The notes below the pieces were generated by a model. The model was not told the origin of the DNA. It did not search any database and saw nothing but the letters and a program-made list of their open reading frames with translations. This document shows positions 50,081 to 61,143 of a stretch of 64,000 bases of DNA, one piece after another. The stretch comes from Myxococcota bacterium (GTDB lineage Bacteria; Myxococcota; XYA12-FULL-58-9; JALHOP01): the NCBI GenBank assembly GCA_022842935.1, contig JALHOP010000015.1, positions 116,962-180,961 on the forward strand. Reading direction: 5' to 3'. Every line of letters starts with the position of its first letter. The stretch's first letter is position 1. Position numbers and translations under genes: made by a program.

Positions 50081-51202
50081 GTGAGCTTCGACCCAAAAAT
50101 CACCAAAATCGGGCCTCACCTGCCCACCGTGAGGGTCGGCGAGGAGCGCGCCGATGTCTCCAGCACACCCAAGGAAAGACCGTCGCCACAGCTCACGACA
50201 CCCGACCTCGAAGCCGCTCGCGCCGCCACCAAGCAGAAGGAGGCGGTAGAGCGTCAGATGCCGCGTCTCGAGCGTGGGGGCGCATCGAAGCTCGAGCAGC
50301 GCTTCGCGGAGCTCGAGCTCGCCTTGGCAAGGAAGAACCTGGCTCGAGCGGAGGCAGCAAAGTCTGCTTTGGCGTTTTGCGTCAGCTACGCGGTGCGCGC
50401 CTCGCGGGGTGGCCGCTCGCGAGCCCTGGGCCTATGCTCCCAGCTCGCAGAAATCGCAGAACACGAGGCCGACGCCGCAGGCCTTCGCGCTGGTGTTACG
50501 CTCGATGAGGCCATGCAAGAGGCCAATCTCGACGGACTTCTCGCGGGACTGACCTCAGCAGCTCAGGTCGACGAGAGCGCGGATCCTGGTGTCCGCGCGT
50601 TCGTGCTTGCGCAGGGGTCGCAGGCGCTCGCGATGCTCGCCGAGCACTTCCCCTCTTCGCTCGACCCAAACGACGCCCCGCTCGAGCGAGCCTTCGCACT
50701 TGCTGAAGAGGCGCTCGCGCTGTCACCGGAGCTGGCCGAGGCGCATGTAGCCCTCGCACAGCTGATACTGCTTCACGGCGATCACGAGGCCATGCGCGAC
50801 GCGGAGACGCTCGCCCGGCGCGCCCTCGAGCTCGAGCCTCACCACGGTGGGGCGACCCATACACTCGCGACCCTCGCTTACTGCCGCCATGACCCGGCTC
50901 GCGCTCTCGAGTTACTTGCCGAGGTCCAGGCGCACGGCACACCCCGTCCGCAGGTTCACCTGTTGATGGCGAGAGCGCAGCGAGCGGCGAAGGACTACTC
51001 CGAAGCAGCCGCCACTCTAGGGCGGGCCATCGCGGCTTTTCCCGACCTGCCCGCTTTGCACATCGAAGCCCACGTCATCGCCAAACTTTCGAAGGACGAC
51101 GAACGAGCCGCGCAGCACCGCGAACGCGCCGCGAGCCTTCTTGGTGACGCAATCGACGTGGACGACGCCATCGCGCTTTGCTTCAAGGGCCACAGCGGCT
51201 AA
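50081..51202 (+). CDS. TPR repeat protein
   Basis: 373 residues. The N-terminal 80 residues are polar and Pro/Lys-rich with no signal peptide, so it is probably cytoplasmic. From about 200 it has four to five TPR hairpins (LERAFALAEEALALSPELAEAHVAL, DAETLARRALELEPHHGGATH, DPARALELLAEVQAHG, YSEAAATLGRAIAAFPDLPA). GTG 50081 is chosen because the longer frame upstream overlaps the divergent TPR/barrel gene antisense and is out of character. The divergent spacing to that gene is 75 bp. It ends 11 bp before the FKBP gene. Confidence 0.8.
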   Translation: MSFDPKITKIGPHLPTVRVGEERADVSSTPKERPSPQLTTPDLEAARAATKQKEAVERQMPRLERGGASKLEQRFAELELALARKNLARAEAAKSALAFCVSYAVRASRGGRSRALGLCSQLAEIAEHEADAAGLRAGVTLDEAMQEANLDGLLAGLTSAAQVDESADPGVRAFVLAQGSQALAMLAEHFPSSLDPNDAPLERAFALAEEALALSPELAEAHVALAQLILLHGDHEAMRDAETLARRALELEPHHGGATHTLATLAYCRHDPARALELLAEVQAHGTPRPQVHLLMARAQRAAKDYSEAAATLGRAIAAFPDLPALHIEAHVIAKLSKDDERAAQHRERAASLLGDAIDVDDAIALCFKGHSG

Positions 51203-51213
51203 GGTGCGCCGCC

Positions 51214-52086
<873 letters not shown>

Positions 52087-52149
52087 CTTGCGAAAGCCCT
52101 CGATGAGCAGGCGCGCCCGGCCCTAGCCTGTGGAACGGGGGCGCCTCGC

Positions 52150-53517
52150 TCAGCTATCCGGCTCGTCGAGCTTGCGATAGATGGTGCGCGTCGCGATACC
52201 GAGAAGGCGGGCTGCGGTGCTCTTGTCGCCGCCGCAGCGCTCGAGGGTCTCCTTGATGAGTCGCCGCTCGATGTCCTCGAGTGGTGTCCCGAAGGGGACG
52301 TACATGCCCTTCGAATCGTCACGTCGCGTGGTGCTGACCGCGCTACGGACGCTTTCTGGCAAATCATCGACGCCGATGACCTCGCTCCGGGCCAGCACCA
52401 CCGCGCGCTCGATGGTGTTCTCGAGCTCGCGCACGTTGCCCGGCCAAGCGTGCGCATCGAGCGCTTTCAGCGCGGCCTCGGAGAATCCGCGTAGCGACTT
52501 CTTGTTCTTGGTGGCGAACTTGGTGAGGAAGTGCTGCGCGAGCAAGGGCACATCGCCATAGCGGCGACGCAGGGGCGGAACGGCGACGCGGATGACGTTC
52601 AGTCGGTAGTAGAGATCTTCTCGAAAGCGCCCCTCGCGCACATCGTCTTCGAGGTTGCGGTTCGTCGCGGCGATGACACGCACGTCGACCTTCAGGGTGT
52701 CGTTCCCACCAACGCGCTCGATCTCGCCCTCTTGCAATACCCGCAGGAGACGAACCTGCACGGCCGGCGTCGTCTCACCGATCTCGTCCAAGATGATGGT
52801 GCCGCCGCTCGCGCGCTCGAAGCGGCCCTCCCGACGAGCCGCCGCGCCGGTAAAGGCCCCTTTCTCGTGGCCGAAGAGCTCGCTCTCGAGAAGCCCCTCG
52901 GGCAGCGCGCCGCAATTGACAGCCACGTAGGGTCCGCTGGAGCGGTCAGAGAGCTTGTGAACGCGACGGGCGAGCAGCTCTTTGCCAGTGCCACTCTCGC
53001 CGACCAGCAAGATGGTGGCCTGTGACGGCGCAGCCTGCGCGAGCATCTCGAGGGTCGCCTTCAAGGCTACTGAAGAGCCGACGATCTCGGAGTCGGCGCT
53101 CGCCTGCACCGCCTCGCGAAGCACTCTGTTCTCGCGAACCAAGCCTTGACGCTCCAAAGCGCGCTGTACCGAGCTCACAACCACCGCGCGCTTGAGCGGC
53201 TTCGGGATGAAGTCGTAGGCGCCCTCGCGCATGCACTCGACGGCATTCTCGACCGTGCCGAAGGCGGTCATCATGACCATCTCGATAGCGGGCGAGATCG
53301 CCTTCACGGCGCGCAGAAGCTCGATGCCGCTCATCTTGGGCATCATCACGTCCGAGAGGATGAGGTCGATGCGTTCGGTGCGGACCTTGTCGAGAGCCAC
53401 GGCGCCGCTGTCGGTGACCGTGACCACAAAGCCCTCGCGCTCCAGGATCTTCTGCAGCGAGTCACGAATGCCCGGCTCGTCGTCGACGACTAAAATGTGC
53501 TCGGCCGCCACATACAT
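52150..53517 (-). CDS. NtrC-family sigma-54-dependent response regulator
   Basis: 455 residues. Receiver domain 8-118 with Asp12, Asp13, phospho-Asp56, Thr84 and Lys106. Central AAA+ domain with Walker A GESGTGKE (173-180), the sigma-54 contact motif GAFTGA (220-225) and Walker B IILDEIGE. The C-terminal Fis-type helix-turn-helix is at about 410-452 ([21 protein letters not shown]). No histidine kinase is adjacent, so it is an orphan regulator in this window. It activates sigma-54 promoters; no unambiguous -24/-12 element was found nearby. It is divergent from the polymerase gene across 72 bp. Confidence 0.94.
   Translation of the reverse strand: MYVAAEHILVVDDEPGIRDSLQKILEREGFVVTVTDSGAVALDKVRTERIDLILSDVMMPKMSGIELLRAVKAISPAIEMVMMTAFGTVENAVECMREGAYDFIPKPLKRAVVVSSVQRALERQGLVRENRVLREAVQASADSEIVGSSVALKATLEMLAQAAPSQATILLVGESGTGKELLARRVHKLSDRSSGPYVAVNCGALPEGLLESELFGHEKGAFTGAAARREGRFERASGGTIILDEIGETTPAVQVRLLRVLQEGEIERVGGNDTLKVDVRVIAATNRNLEDDVREGRFREDLYYRLNVIRVAVPPLRRRYGDVPLLAQHFLTKFATKNKKSLRGFSEAALKALDAHAWPGNVRELENTIERAVVLARSEVIGVDDLPESVRSAVSTTRRDDSKGMYVPFGTPLEDIERRLIKETLERCGGDKSTAARLLGIATRTIYRKLDEPDS
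52933..52944. repeat. Near-copy of the dispersed palindrome (CCGCT-GG-AGCGG)
   Basis: CCGCTGGAGCGG inside the NtrC-family gene: the same 5-bp arms with a GG centre instead of TT or AA, flanked by GGT and TCA so that the arms extend to GGTCCGCT / AGCGGTC in part. Confidence 0.35.
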
Positions 53518-53589
53518 TGTTTACCGCCGAGTCACCGGGCGCGTACAGGCTTGCGTCGGTAAACCCTTCCGGGCAGGTCTTCGTTCCCC

Positions 53590-55239
53590 ATGGCGCTCCT
53601 ACGCGGCGCTGACGCGCTCGAGCGCGCCCGCTCCCTTTTTCACGATCCCAAGGCGATCGTCGCCGTCGAAGCCGACCGCGACGGCCGGGGCGCGCCCCCG
53701 CGGGTGCTCGCCCTCGGGACCCCGAGCGAGGCAGTCGTCATCGACGTGGCGGCGACACCGGGGATCGCGGCCCTGCTCGGCTCCCACGATCGGCCGTTCG
53801 GCGCCGTGAATGCCAAGAACCTGCATCGCGTCTTGTTGCGCCTCGGCGAATCGTCTCTGCCGGCGCGCTGGGCCGACGCTGTCATTACCGAGCAGCTACT
53901 TCTTGGCGGTCGTGAGGGCGCGACCGAACCCGACGCCATCGCCATGCGGCACCTTGGCGCTCCCCTCCCATCAGCCGAGACCGGGCTCGACTCGCTCACC
54001 GCGCGTGCGTCCGCTATCGCGCGCCTGGTGGCGGCTCAGATCCCACGCCTGCGCGAAGATGAGCTGGTCGCGGTGTCGCGCCTAGAAGCCGCAGCGGTCG
54101 CTCCCATCGCGGAGATGGAAGCGAACGGCATGCCCTTCGACGCCGAACGTTGGCGAGGCATCGACGCCACCGTGCGTGCCGAGCAGAAGGAGCTGCGCGC
54201 CAGCATCTTGCCGCACTTCGCCAAGGTCACCGGAAACGATCTTTTCGGTGGCGCAACCCTCAATCTCGACAACGACAACGAGCTGAAGAGGGCACTCGCG
54301 GCGATTGGTCACCCCGTCGAGAACGCCAAGCGCGACACGTTGCAGCGCTTGCCAGAACCTTTGGGGCCCCTCCTTGCCCGCTATCGCGAAGTCATGAAGC
54401 TGGTCTCGGCCTACGGCGAGAGCTTCCTCGAGTTCGTCGGACCAGACGGTCGCCTGCATCCGACCTTCACGCAGATCGGCGCCAATACGGGCCGCATGGC
54501 CTGCCACTCTCCGAACCTGCAGTCGATGGTGAAGGATTCCCCCCACCGCACGTGCTTTCGCGTCGGCGCTGGTCGCGCGCTCGTCACCGCAGACTACGGG
54601 GCGTGCGAGCTGCGAATTATCGCCGAGCTGTCGGGCGACCCTGTCTTCGCCGAGGCGTTCGCGCGCGGTGAGGACCTGCACGCGCGCGTCGCTACCGCGG
54701 TCTTCGGCAAGCCCGTCTCGAAGAGCGAAAACGCCGACCTCAGGCAGCGCGCCAAAGCGGTCAACTTCGGCCTTGCGTACGGGATGGGCGCGCAGGGTCT
54801 CGCGCGCGCCATCGACACCGACGTCAACCAAGCGCGCCAGCTCCTCGAGCGCTACTTCAAGAGCTTCCCGCGCATCCGGGTCTTCCTCGAACGCAGCGCA
54901 GAGGAGGGTTTGGCGCGCGGCTTCGCGCGTACGATGACGGGCCGCCGCTTGTACCTCGAAGGCGAACGCTCCCAGCTCGAGCGCATCGCCAAGAACATGC
55001 CCATCCAGGGCACCAACGCCGACATCACGAAGATCGCGCTAGCGCGCCTCCGGAATCGTTTAGGAACGAAGCGTCTCGTTAATGTCGTACACGACGAAAT
55101 CGTCTGTGAATGCGAGCAAGTCGACGCCGGGGAGGTCGCCTCCGCGATGCGCGCGGAGATGGTGGCAGCTGGCAGCCAAGTGCTCAAGACGATTCCCCTC
55201 ACCGTCGACGTCAGCGTCGGGGACGTTTGGGGGAAGTGA
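53590..55239 (+). CDS. Short family-A DNA polymerase
   Basis: 549 residues, far shorter than PolA (about 930) and lacking the 5'-nuclease domain. The polymerase domain has ANTGRMACHSPNLQSM (298-313), motif A DYGACELR (335-342; consensus DYSQIELR), motif B RQRAKAVNFGLAYGMG (385-400) and motif C VHDEI. Catalytic Asp335, Glu340, Arg385, Lys389, Phe393 and Tyr397 are kept. The N-terminal roughly 150 residues replace a DnaQ-like 3'-5' exonuclease, but the D-x-E site reads AVEADRD, so proofreading is doubtful. It probably acts in repair or damage tolerance. It may come from an old phage lineage, though no phage genes adjoin. Confidence 0.87.
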   Translation: MALLRGADALERARSLFHDPKAIVAVEADRDGRGAPPRVLALGTPSEAVVIDVAATPGIAALLGSHDRPFGAVNAKNLHRVLLRLGESSLPARWADAVITEQLLLGGREGATEPDAIAMRHLGAPLPSAETGLDSLTARASAIARLVAAQIPRLREDELVAVSRLEAAAVAPIAEMEANGMPFDAERWRGIDATVRAEQKELRASILPHFAKVTGNDLFGGATLNLDNDNELKRALAAIGHPVENAKRDTLQRLPEPLGPLLARYREVMKLVSAYGESFLEFVGPDGRLHPTFTQIGANTGRMACHSPNLQSMVKDSPHRTCFRVGAGRALVTADYGACELRIIAELSGDPVFAEAFARGEDLHARVATAVFGKPVSKSENADLRQRAKAVNFGLAYGMGAQGLARAIDTDVNQARQLLERYFKSFPRIRVFLERSAEEGLARGFARTMTGRRLYLEGERSQLERIAKNMPIQGTNADITKIALARLRNRLGTKRLVNVVHDEIVCECEQVDAGEVASAMRAEMVAAGSQVLKTIPLTVDVSVGDVWGK

Positions 55240-55283
55240 CGAGGTTGTCAGAGAAAGCGCGACTCCTATAAGGAGCGACGCGG

Positions 55284-56492
55284 ATGGCCGACCAACTCAG
55301 CAACGACCTCACCTCCCTGCGAATCGACCGCTCGGGGCTCGCCGACGCCCCGAAGCCTGGCCGGCGATGGGTAGTCATCGCGTTGGTGGCCAGTCTCGCG
55401 GTTGGCGCGGCCGCGGTTGGCTACAGCAAGCTGCAGAGCGCCATATTCAAGACGGAAGTGTCGCTCACCGAGGTGGCGCTGGTCTCGCCAATGAGCGCCG
55501 CGACGCTCGTCACCGCCACTGGCTATGTTCAAGCGCTCAACCGGACGGAAATCGGAGCCAAGGCCATGGGCGTCGTGGCGAAGCTCCATGTTGCCGAGGG
55601 CAGCACCGTCAAAGCTGGCGACGTGCTGGTCGAGCTCGAGTCGGCTGACAAGCGTCGCGAGCTTGCCGCTGACAAGGCGCGCGTCGCTATGGCCATGGCC
55701 AAGCTCGAGGCGGCAAAAGCGAACGCAACCGACCTCGAGACACAGCTCAAGCGCAACCGTGTTCTCGTCGAGACCGGCGCCGTGAACCAATCCGTCGTCG
55801 ACGAGCTCGAGCAACGGGCGACCTCTGCGAGGCAGCTCGCAAACGCCGCAGCCGCCGAGATCGATGCGGCCAAGGCGACCGCTGAAGCCACAGCCATGAG
55901 CCTGAGCTACCTCACAGTCACGGCACCCATCTCTGGCAAGGTGATCACGCGGCCCGTGCAGGTCGGCGAACGCGTCATCGAGCAAGCCATCTTGGAGCTC
56001 GCCGACATGAATTCGCTGGTCATCGAGGTTGACGTCCCGGAAGCCCGCCTCGGCCAGGTGAAGCTCGGTGCGCCCGCCGAGATCGTGCTCGATGCTTACG
56101 CCGGGCAGCGTCGGCGCGGCGAGGTCGTCGAGATCGGCTCGAAGGTAAATCGGGCCAAGGCCACCGTGATGGTGCGGGTCAAGTTCATCGACGACACGGC
56201 AGGCGTGTTGCCCGAGATGGCCGGCCGCGTCTCCTTCCTTTCGCAGATGCCAGATCCCGAGAGCATGAAGCAGCTTGCGAAGCTCGTCGTCCCCAAGGCC
56301 GCGGTCGTCAAGCGCGATGGCGCCGACGTGGTGTTCACCGTCCAGGATCAGGTCGTGCGCATGCAGACCGTCAATCTGGGTGCACCCTTCGGCGACGGTT
56401 ATGAGGTTGCTGGCGGCTTGTCGGCCGGCACAAAGCTCGTGCGCAACCCCGCATCCGACTTAGCGGACGGCCAGAAGATCAAGACGAAGTAG
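55284..56492 (+). CDS. macA: Periplasmic adaptor (membrane fusion) protein of an ABC exporter
   Basis: 402 residues. An N-terminal membrane anchor (about 28-46) is followed by a barrel-sandwich lipoyl hybrid domain (EIGAKAMGVVAKLHVAEGSTVKAGDVLVELE), a coiled-coil hairpin (about 115-205), the second lipoyl half (LTVTAPISGKVITRPVQVGERV) and a beta-barrel domain. AAGGAG lies well placed before ATG 55284. It is the first of four genes encoding a MacAB-like exporter, followed at 46 bp by the ATPase. A near-copy of the dispersed palindrome (TTAGCGGACGG) lies at its 3' end. The gene symbol follows family analogy only. Confidence 0.88.
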   Translation: MADQLSNDLTSLRIDRSGLADAPKPGRRWVVIALVASLAVGAAAVGYSKLQSAIFKTEVSLTEVALVSPMSAATLVTATGYVQALNRTEIGAKAMGVVAKLHVAEGSTVKAGDVLVELESADKRRELAADKARVAMAMAKLEAAKANATDLETQLKRNRVLVETGAVNQSVVDELEQRATSARQLANAAAAEIDAAKATAEATAMSLSYLTVTAPISGKVITRPVQVGERVIEQAILELADMNSLVIEVDVPEARLGQVKLGAPAEIVLDAYAGQRRRGEVVEIGSKVNRAKATVMVRVKFIDDTAGVLPEMAGRVSFLSQMPDPESMKQLAKLVVPKAAVVKRDGADVVFTVQDQVVRMQTVNLGAPFGDGYEVAGGLSAGTKLVRNPASDLADGQKIKTK

Positions 56493-56537
56493 TCGTAACC
56501 CGAAAGAACCAGCGTTCGCCCCAAAGCAGAGGACACC

Positions 56538-57236
56538 ATGAGTACCGCAGCTTCCAGCGCCCACGCCTCCGCCGGCATCACCGTGCGTGACGTCACCAAG
56601 GTCTTCTATCGCGGCAAGGAGCCGCTCACCGTCCTCGACAAGCTCAACCTCGAGGTGACCCCCGGCCAGTTCGTGGCGCTCATGGGTCCGTCGGGCTCGG
56701 GTAAATCCACGCTGCTGAACCTCATCGCGGGACTCGACCGTCCCTCACAGGGATCGGTGCAGGTCGGCCAATCATCGGTATCCAACATGGCGGACAGCGA
56801 GCTCGCCAAGTGGCGCTCGCAGAACGTTGGATTCATCTTCCAGACCTACAACTTGATGCCGGTTCTCACCGCGCTCGAGAACGTCGAGCTCCCCTTGCTC
56901 CTTACTAAGCTGTCTGGCGCCGAGCGCAAGAAGCGCGCGCAGACCGCGTTGCGCGTGGTGGGCCTCGAGGACCGCAGCACGCACTATCCCCGTCAGCTCT
57001 CGGGTGGCCAAGAGCAACGCGTCGCCATCGCGCGCGCGATCGTCAACGACCCGAGTCTTATCGTCGCCGACGAGCCGACCGGTGATCTCGACCGCCAGAG
57101 CGCCGACGACATTCTGACACTGCTCACCAAGCTCAACACCGACTTCGGCAAGACCATCGTCATGGTGACGCACGATCCCGCCGCCGCCGAGCGGGCCAAC
57201 GTGACGCGCCGCCTCAACAAGGGCCAGCTGTCGTGA
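56538..57236 (+). CDS. ABC transporter ATP-binding protein (MacB/LolD-like)
   Basis: 232 residues. Walker [10 protein letters not shown] (50-58), Q-loop in [24 protein letters not shown] signature [14 protein letters not shown] and Walker [13 protein letters not shown], with the H-loop at MVTHDP. The NLMPxLTxxENVELPL segment is typical of the MacB/LolD mechanotransmission class, which does not translocate substrate through the membrane channel in the usual way. The stop overlaps the first permease start (GTGA, 57233-57236). Confidence 0.94.
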   Translation: MSTAASSAHASAGITVRDVTKVFYRGKEPLTVLDKLNLEVTPGQFVALMGPSGSGKSTLLNLIAGLDRPSQGSVQVGQSSVSNMADSELAKWRSQNVGFIFQTYNLMPVLTALENVELPLLLTKLSGAERKKRAQTALRVVGLEDRSTHYPRQLSGGQEQRVAIARAIVNDPSLIVADEPTGDLDRQSADDILTLLTKLNTDFGKTIVMVTHDPAAAERANVTRRLNKGQLS

Positions 57237-58399
57237 ACATCCCGCTTCTCGCCGCGCGCAACGTCACGCGCAACAAGCTGCGCACGGTGCTGACGACGCT
57301 CGGCGTCGCGGTGACCGTGCTCACCTTCGTGCTCATCCGCACGGTGGTCGCGGCCTGGTACGTCGGTGTCGAAGCAGCCTCGAAGGACCGCATCGCGACG
57401 CGGCACAAAGTCTCATTCATCATGCAGGTGCCGAAGAACTACGCCGACACCATCCGGCAAGTCCCCGGCGTCCAGGCGGCGACCTGGGCGCAGTGGTTCG
57501 GTGGCAAGGAGCCGAATCACGAGGGCGAGTTCTTTGCGACGCTCGCTGTCGATCCCAAGACAACCCTCGAGGTCTACGACGAGCTCGTGGTTCCGGAAGA
57601 GCAGAAGAAGGCGTGGCTCGAGAACCGCCAGGGTATCCTCGCCGGCGATGTCATCGCCAAGAAGTTCGGGTGGAAGGTCGGCGATCGCGTCAACCTGGTC
57701 GGCACCATCTATCCGGGCGACTGGCAATTCGAGGTCAGCGCCATCTACACGGCAGCGCGCAAGTCGATCGACCGCTCGACTGTGTACTTTCACTGGGACT
57801 ACTTGAATGAGTCGCTGCCCGAGCAGCGGCGTGACAAGGTCGGCTGGATCGTGAGCCGTATCGACGACCCCGGCAAGAGCGCCACCATCCAAGCATCGAT
57901 CGATCAGACCTTCGACGCGCGCGACATTCAGACGCTCAGCCAATCAGAGCGCGACCTGAACAACTCGTTCCTCGGCATGATGTCGGCGGTGCTCGGGGCG
58001 CTCGATATCGTCTCGGTCGTCATCTTGATCATCATGGGCCTCATCCTGGGTAACACCATCGCCATGGGAGTCCGCGAGCGCACCACCGAATACGGTGTCA
58101 TGCGCGCGCTTGGCTTCTCGCCGCGGCACATCGCGACCTTCGTGCTCGGCGAAGCCTTCACGCTCGGCATCGCCGGAGGCGCGGTCGGGCTTGCCATCGC
58201 GTACCCCTTCGTCAATCAAGGGGTCGGGCTCGCCATTGAAGAAAACATGGGCGCCTTCTTCCCCTACTTCCGCATCCTGCCCGACACGGCGATCGCGGCG
58301 ATGGTCATGGCGCTCGTCCTCGCGCTGGTGGCCGCCGTCATCCCGGCGTGGCAAGCGAGCCGTCTACGTACCATCGACGCACTACGGCAGGTGGGTTAG
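57233..58399 (+). CDS. ABC transporter permease (MacB-type)
   Basis: 388 residues. One N-terminal transmembrane helix (about 15-40), a large periplasmic MacB_PCD-like domain to about 255, then three transmembrane helices (about 258-285, 303-325, 350-375). The FtsX-type segment [33 protein letters not shown] lies between the second and third helices. GTG 57233 overlaps the ATPase stop. It forms a heteromeric permease pair with the next gene, 2 bp away. Confidence 0.9.
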   Translation: MNIPLLAARNVTRNKLRTVLTTLGVAVTVLTFVLIRTVVAAWYVGVEAASKDRIATRHKVSFIMQVPKNYADTIRQVPGVQAATWAQWFGGKEPNHEGEFFATLAVDPKTTLEVYDELVVPEEQKKAWLENRQGILAGDVIAKKFGWKVGDRVNLVGTIYPGDWQFEVSAIYTAARKSIDRSTVYFHWDYLNESLPEQRRDKVGWIVSRIDDPGKSATIQASIDQTFDARDIQTLSQSERDLNNSFLGMMSAVLGALDIVSVVILIIMGLILGNTIAMGVRERTTEYGVMRALGFSPRHIATFVLGEAFTLGIAGGAVGLAIAYPFVNQGVGLAIEENMGAFFPYFRILPDTAIAAMVMALVLALVAAVIPAWQASRLRTIDALRQVG

Positions 58400-58401
58400 T
58401 C

Positions 58402-59571
58402 ATGATTCCTCTCCGCTATAACGCACGAAGCCTCGTACGCAGACGCACGACGACCATCGCGGCGGCGCTCGGCATGGCTCTCGTCGTCTTCGTGCTCGCA
58501 GCGTCTCTCATGCTCTCGTCGGGCATCAAGAAGACCCTGACCCAGTCGGGGCGCCCCAATGTCGCCATCGTCCTGCGCAAGGGCAGCGATGCTGAGCTCG
58601 CGAGCGGCGTCGAGAAAGCACACGTGGCGCTCGTCTCCGCGCGCGAAGAAGTTGCGCGTGACGGCAGCGGAGCCCCGCTGAGCGTGGGCGAGGTCGTGGT
58701 CGTCATCACGCAAGAGAAGATCGACGGCAACGGTATTTCGAATCTCAGCATTCGTGGCGTCCCTGAAAACGTCTACGCCTTCCGCCCAACCGTGAAGGTG
58801 ACCGAGGGCCGCCCGGCACGCCCGGGCACCGATGAGGTCGTGGTGGGCAAACGAGCCCGCGGTCGCTTCAAGGGCGTCGACCTGAACAAGGCGTTCGAGC
58901 TCAAGAAGAACTTGCCCGTCCAGGTCGTCGGCGTCTTCGAGGACGACGGCTCCTCATACGAGTCGGAGGTGTGGGGCGATCTCGAGACCGTGCGACGCGG
59001 TTTCGGACGCGAAGATGGCGTCTCGTCGGTGCGCGTGCAGCTCACAAGCCCCGAGAAGATGGACGCCTTCAAGACAGCGATTGAGGGCGACAAACAGCTG
59101 CAGCTCGAGGTGTTCCCCGAGACCACCTACTTCGAGAAGATGTCGGAAGGCACCTCCGCTTTCGTCAACGGCCTCGGGATCACCATCGCCGTGTTCTTCT
59201 CGATTGGCGCCATGATCGGCGCGCTCATCACCATGTACGCATCGGTCGCGCAACGCCGCAAAGAGATCGGGACCTTGCGCGCCTTGGGTTTCTCCAGGTC
59301 GAGCATCCTCTTTTCCTTTCTGATGGAATCGCTGATGCTCGCGGTGGCTGGTGGGGTCTTGGGCGTCCTCGCGGCCTTGGGGCTCGGCTTCGTGAAGTTC
59401 TCGATGATGAACTTCGCAAGCTGGGCCGAGGTGACCTTCTCGTTCAACCCAACCCCGGAGATACTCGTTTTCGCCGTCGTCTTCGGCGGTATCATGGGTG
59501 TCATCGGGGGCTTCTTCCCTGCCGTCCGCGCTGCACGGGTGCCGCCAATCGCCGCAATGCGGGGCGCTTGA
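58402..59571 (+). CDS. ABC transporter permease (MacB-type), second subunit
   Basis: 389 residues with the same topology as the previous gene: one N-terminal helix, a periplasmic domain, and three C-terminal helices with KEIGTLRALGFSRSSILFSFLMESLMLAVAGG. Sequence differs enough that the two permeases likely form a heterodimer rather than recent duplicates. ATG 58402 gives the clean MIPLRYNARSLVRRR start; an in-frame ATG at 58348 lies inside the previous gene. The substrate is unknown. The following 146 bp to the peptidase gene hold no clear gene or terminator. Confidence 0.9.
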   Translation: MIPLRYNARSLVRRRTTTIAAALGMALVVFVLAASLMLSSGIKKTLTQSGRPNVAIVLRKGSDAELASGVEKAHVALVSAREEVARDGSGAPLSVGEVVVVITQEKIDGNGISNLSIRGVPENVYAFRPTVKVTEGRPARPGTDEVVVGKRARGRFKGVDLNKAFELKKNLPVQVVGVFEDDGSSYESEVWGDLETVRRGFGREDGVSSVRVQLTSPEKMDAFKTAIEGDKQLQLEVFPETTYFEKMSEGTSAFVNGLGITIAVFFSIGAMIGALITMYASVAQRRKEIGTLRALGFSRSSILFSFLMESLMLAVAGGVLGVLAALGLGFVKFSMMNFASWAEVTFSFNPTPEILVFAVVFGGIMGVIGGFFPAVRAARVPPIAAMRGA

Positions 59572-59717
59572 CCAATAGTTTGGCTTGCGCGCCGCGTCGC
59601 TGCTAGCGGACGGCCGCGAGCGTGACAGCCGCTTGCGACCGGCCCGCACGCGAGCCGGTGCCAGGCGGCCACTGCACCTGAGGGCAACTCCCGGCTCGGT
59701 CACGCCGATCGGAAGGC

Positions 59718-61130
59718 ATGCTTCCCATCACTTCATTTCCGTCGGCGGGCGTTCAGCGTTCCCCCACTGCCCCCGCCATCAACCTGAGCACTGCCGCTGA
59801 GCACCTCGGCGCGATGATCCGCTTCAAGACTGTCTGGCCCGGCCCTCAGGGACCCGCCCCGAGCGCCGAGCTCGCTGGTCTTCGCGACTACGTCGCGAAG
59901 ACTTACCCGCTGGTTCACAAAGCACTTGTGGTCGAGCAGGTCGGCGACAGCCTGCTCTACACCTGGTCCCCCACGACGCCCTCCAGGAAGGACCCCATCC
60001 TGTTGATGTCACATTTGGACGTGGTCCCGGTGGAACCTGGAACCGAAGGAAACTGGAAGCACCCGCCCTTCGGCGGTGTTGTCGCCGACGGCAAAGTCTA
60101 TGGTCGTGGCGCCATCGACACAAAGGGTACGTTATGCGCCATCCTCGAGGCCCTCGAGGGCCTTCTGGCCGCAGGCGGTGAGCCGACGCGCACCGTCTAC
60201 GTGGCGTTTGGCGCGGACGAAGAAGTGAACGGCACCGGGGGCGCCGGTCGCATCGCAAAGACGCTCAAAGCGCGGGGCATCAAGGTCGAATTCGCCATCG
60301 ACGAAGGTACGCCCATCATCGACGGCGACCGGGTCGGCATCCCCAAGCGTGCCGCGATCATCGGCCTTGGCGAGAAGGGATATGTCTCGGTCGAGCTCAC
60401 AGCCACCGGCCCAGCGGGACACTCATCCATCCCCGTCCCCAACACCGCGATCGAAGTCGTGTCGCGGGTCATCACGCGCCTGCAAACGAATCAGCCGTCG
60501 CCGCGGGTGACCGAGCCAGTCCGGTACATGCTGCAGGCCATCGCCAAGGAGATGCCTCTCGCTAAGCGCCTGGCGCTGCAGGCCGGAAAACTAGGTGAGT
60601 GGTTGTTCACGCGCGAGCTCATGAAGAATGCAGCGACGTCGGCGCTGGTCCGCACCATCAGCACACCGACAATCATCAATGCGGGCGTCAAGGACAACGT
60701 CGTACCAGAGGCCGCTAAAGCGGTCATCAACTTCCGCATGTTGCCAGGCGACACCGTCGACTCTGTCATCGCGCGCGTTAAGGAGGCGATCGGCGACGAT
60801 AAGGTTAGCGTCGCTGTGATGGACAACGCACACGGCGCTTCTCCCGTATCCTCGCCAACCAGCTCCGGTTTCGTGGCCATGGCGACAGCCATCCGAGCGG
60901 CCTTTGGCGATGACGTGGTCATGGTCCCGACCCTTGCGGTCGGCGCAACCGACGCCCGCTACTTCGACGAGGTCGCAACGGATGCCTATCGGTTCTCGCC
61001 CTATCACCTCGATGCCGAAGACATCGGCACCATCCACGCGACCAACGAGAAGCTGTCAGTCCGGAACCTCGAGGGGGCTATTCGTTTCTTCCAGACGGTG
61101 CTCACGGAAACGGCAGTGCTTCTGCGCTAA
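59718..61130 (+). CDS. M20 family metallopeptidase (carboxypeptidase PM20D1-like)
   Basis: 470 residues. Metal and catalytic residues are seen at SHLDVVPVEPG (His99, Asp101), GRGAIDTKGT (Asp134) and ADEEVNG (Glu168-Glu169). The dimerisation-domain GEKGYVSVELTATGPAGHSS and the terminal GATDARYF complete the M20 pattern. Close relatives are dizinc carboxypeptidases or N-acyl amino acid hydrolases of broad specificity. No convincing signal peptide. It contains an exact CCGCTAAAGCGG palindrome at 60712. It is probably monocistronic; a structured GC-rich hairpin follows at 61144. Confidence 0.9.
   Translation: MLPITSFPSAGVQRSPTAPAINLSTAAEHLGAMIRFKTVWPGPQGPAPSAELAGLRDYVAKTYPLVHKALVVEQVGDSLLYTWSPTTPSRKDPILLMSHLDVVPVEPGTEGNWKHPPFGGVVADGKVYGRGAIDTKGTLCAILEALEGLLAAGGEPTRTVYVAFGADEEVNGTGGAGRIAKTLKARGIKVEFAIDEGTPIIDGDRVGIPKRAAIIGLGEKGYVSVELTATGPAGHSSIPVPNTAIEVVSRVITRLQTNQPSPRVTEPVRYMLQAIAKEMPLAKRLALQAGKLGEWLFTRELMKNAATSALVRTISTPTIINAGVKDNVVPEAAKAVINFRMLPGDTVDSVIARVKEAIGDDKVSVAVMDNAHGASPVSSPTSSGFVAMATAIRAAFGDDVVMVPTLAVGATDARYFDEVATDAYRFSPYHLDAEDIGTIHATNEKLSVRNLEGAIRFFQTVLTETAVLLR
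60712..60723. repeat. CCGCT-AA-AGCGG dispersed palindrome (exact copy, inside the M20 peptidase)
   Basis: Exact CCGCTAAAGCGG; flanks GG and TC make a weak outer extension. It encodes A-A-K-A. Confidence 0.6.
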
Positions 61131-61143
61131 CCCCGGCACTCGA

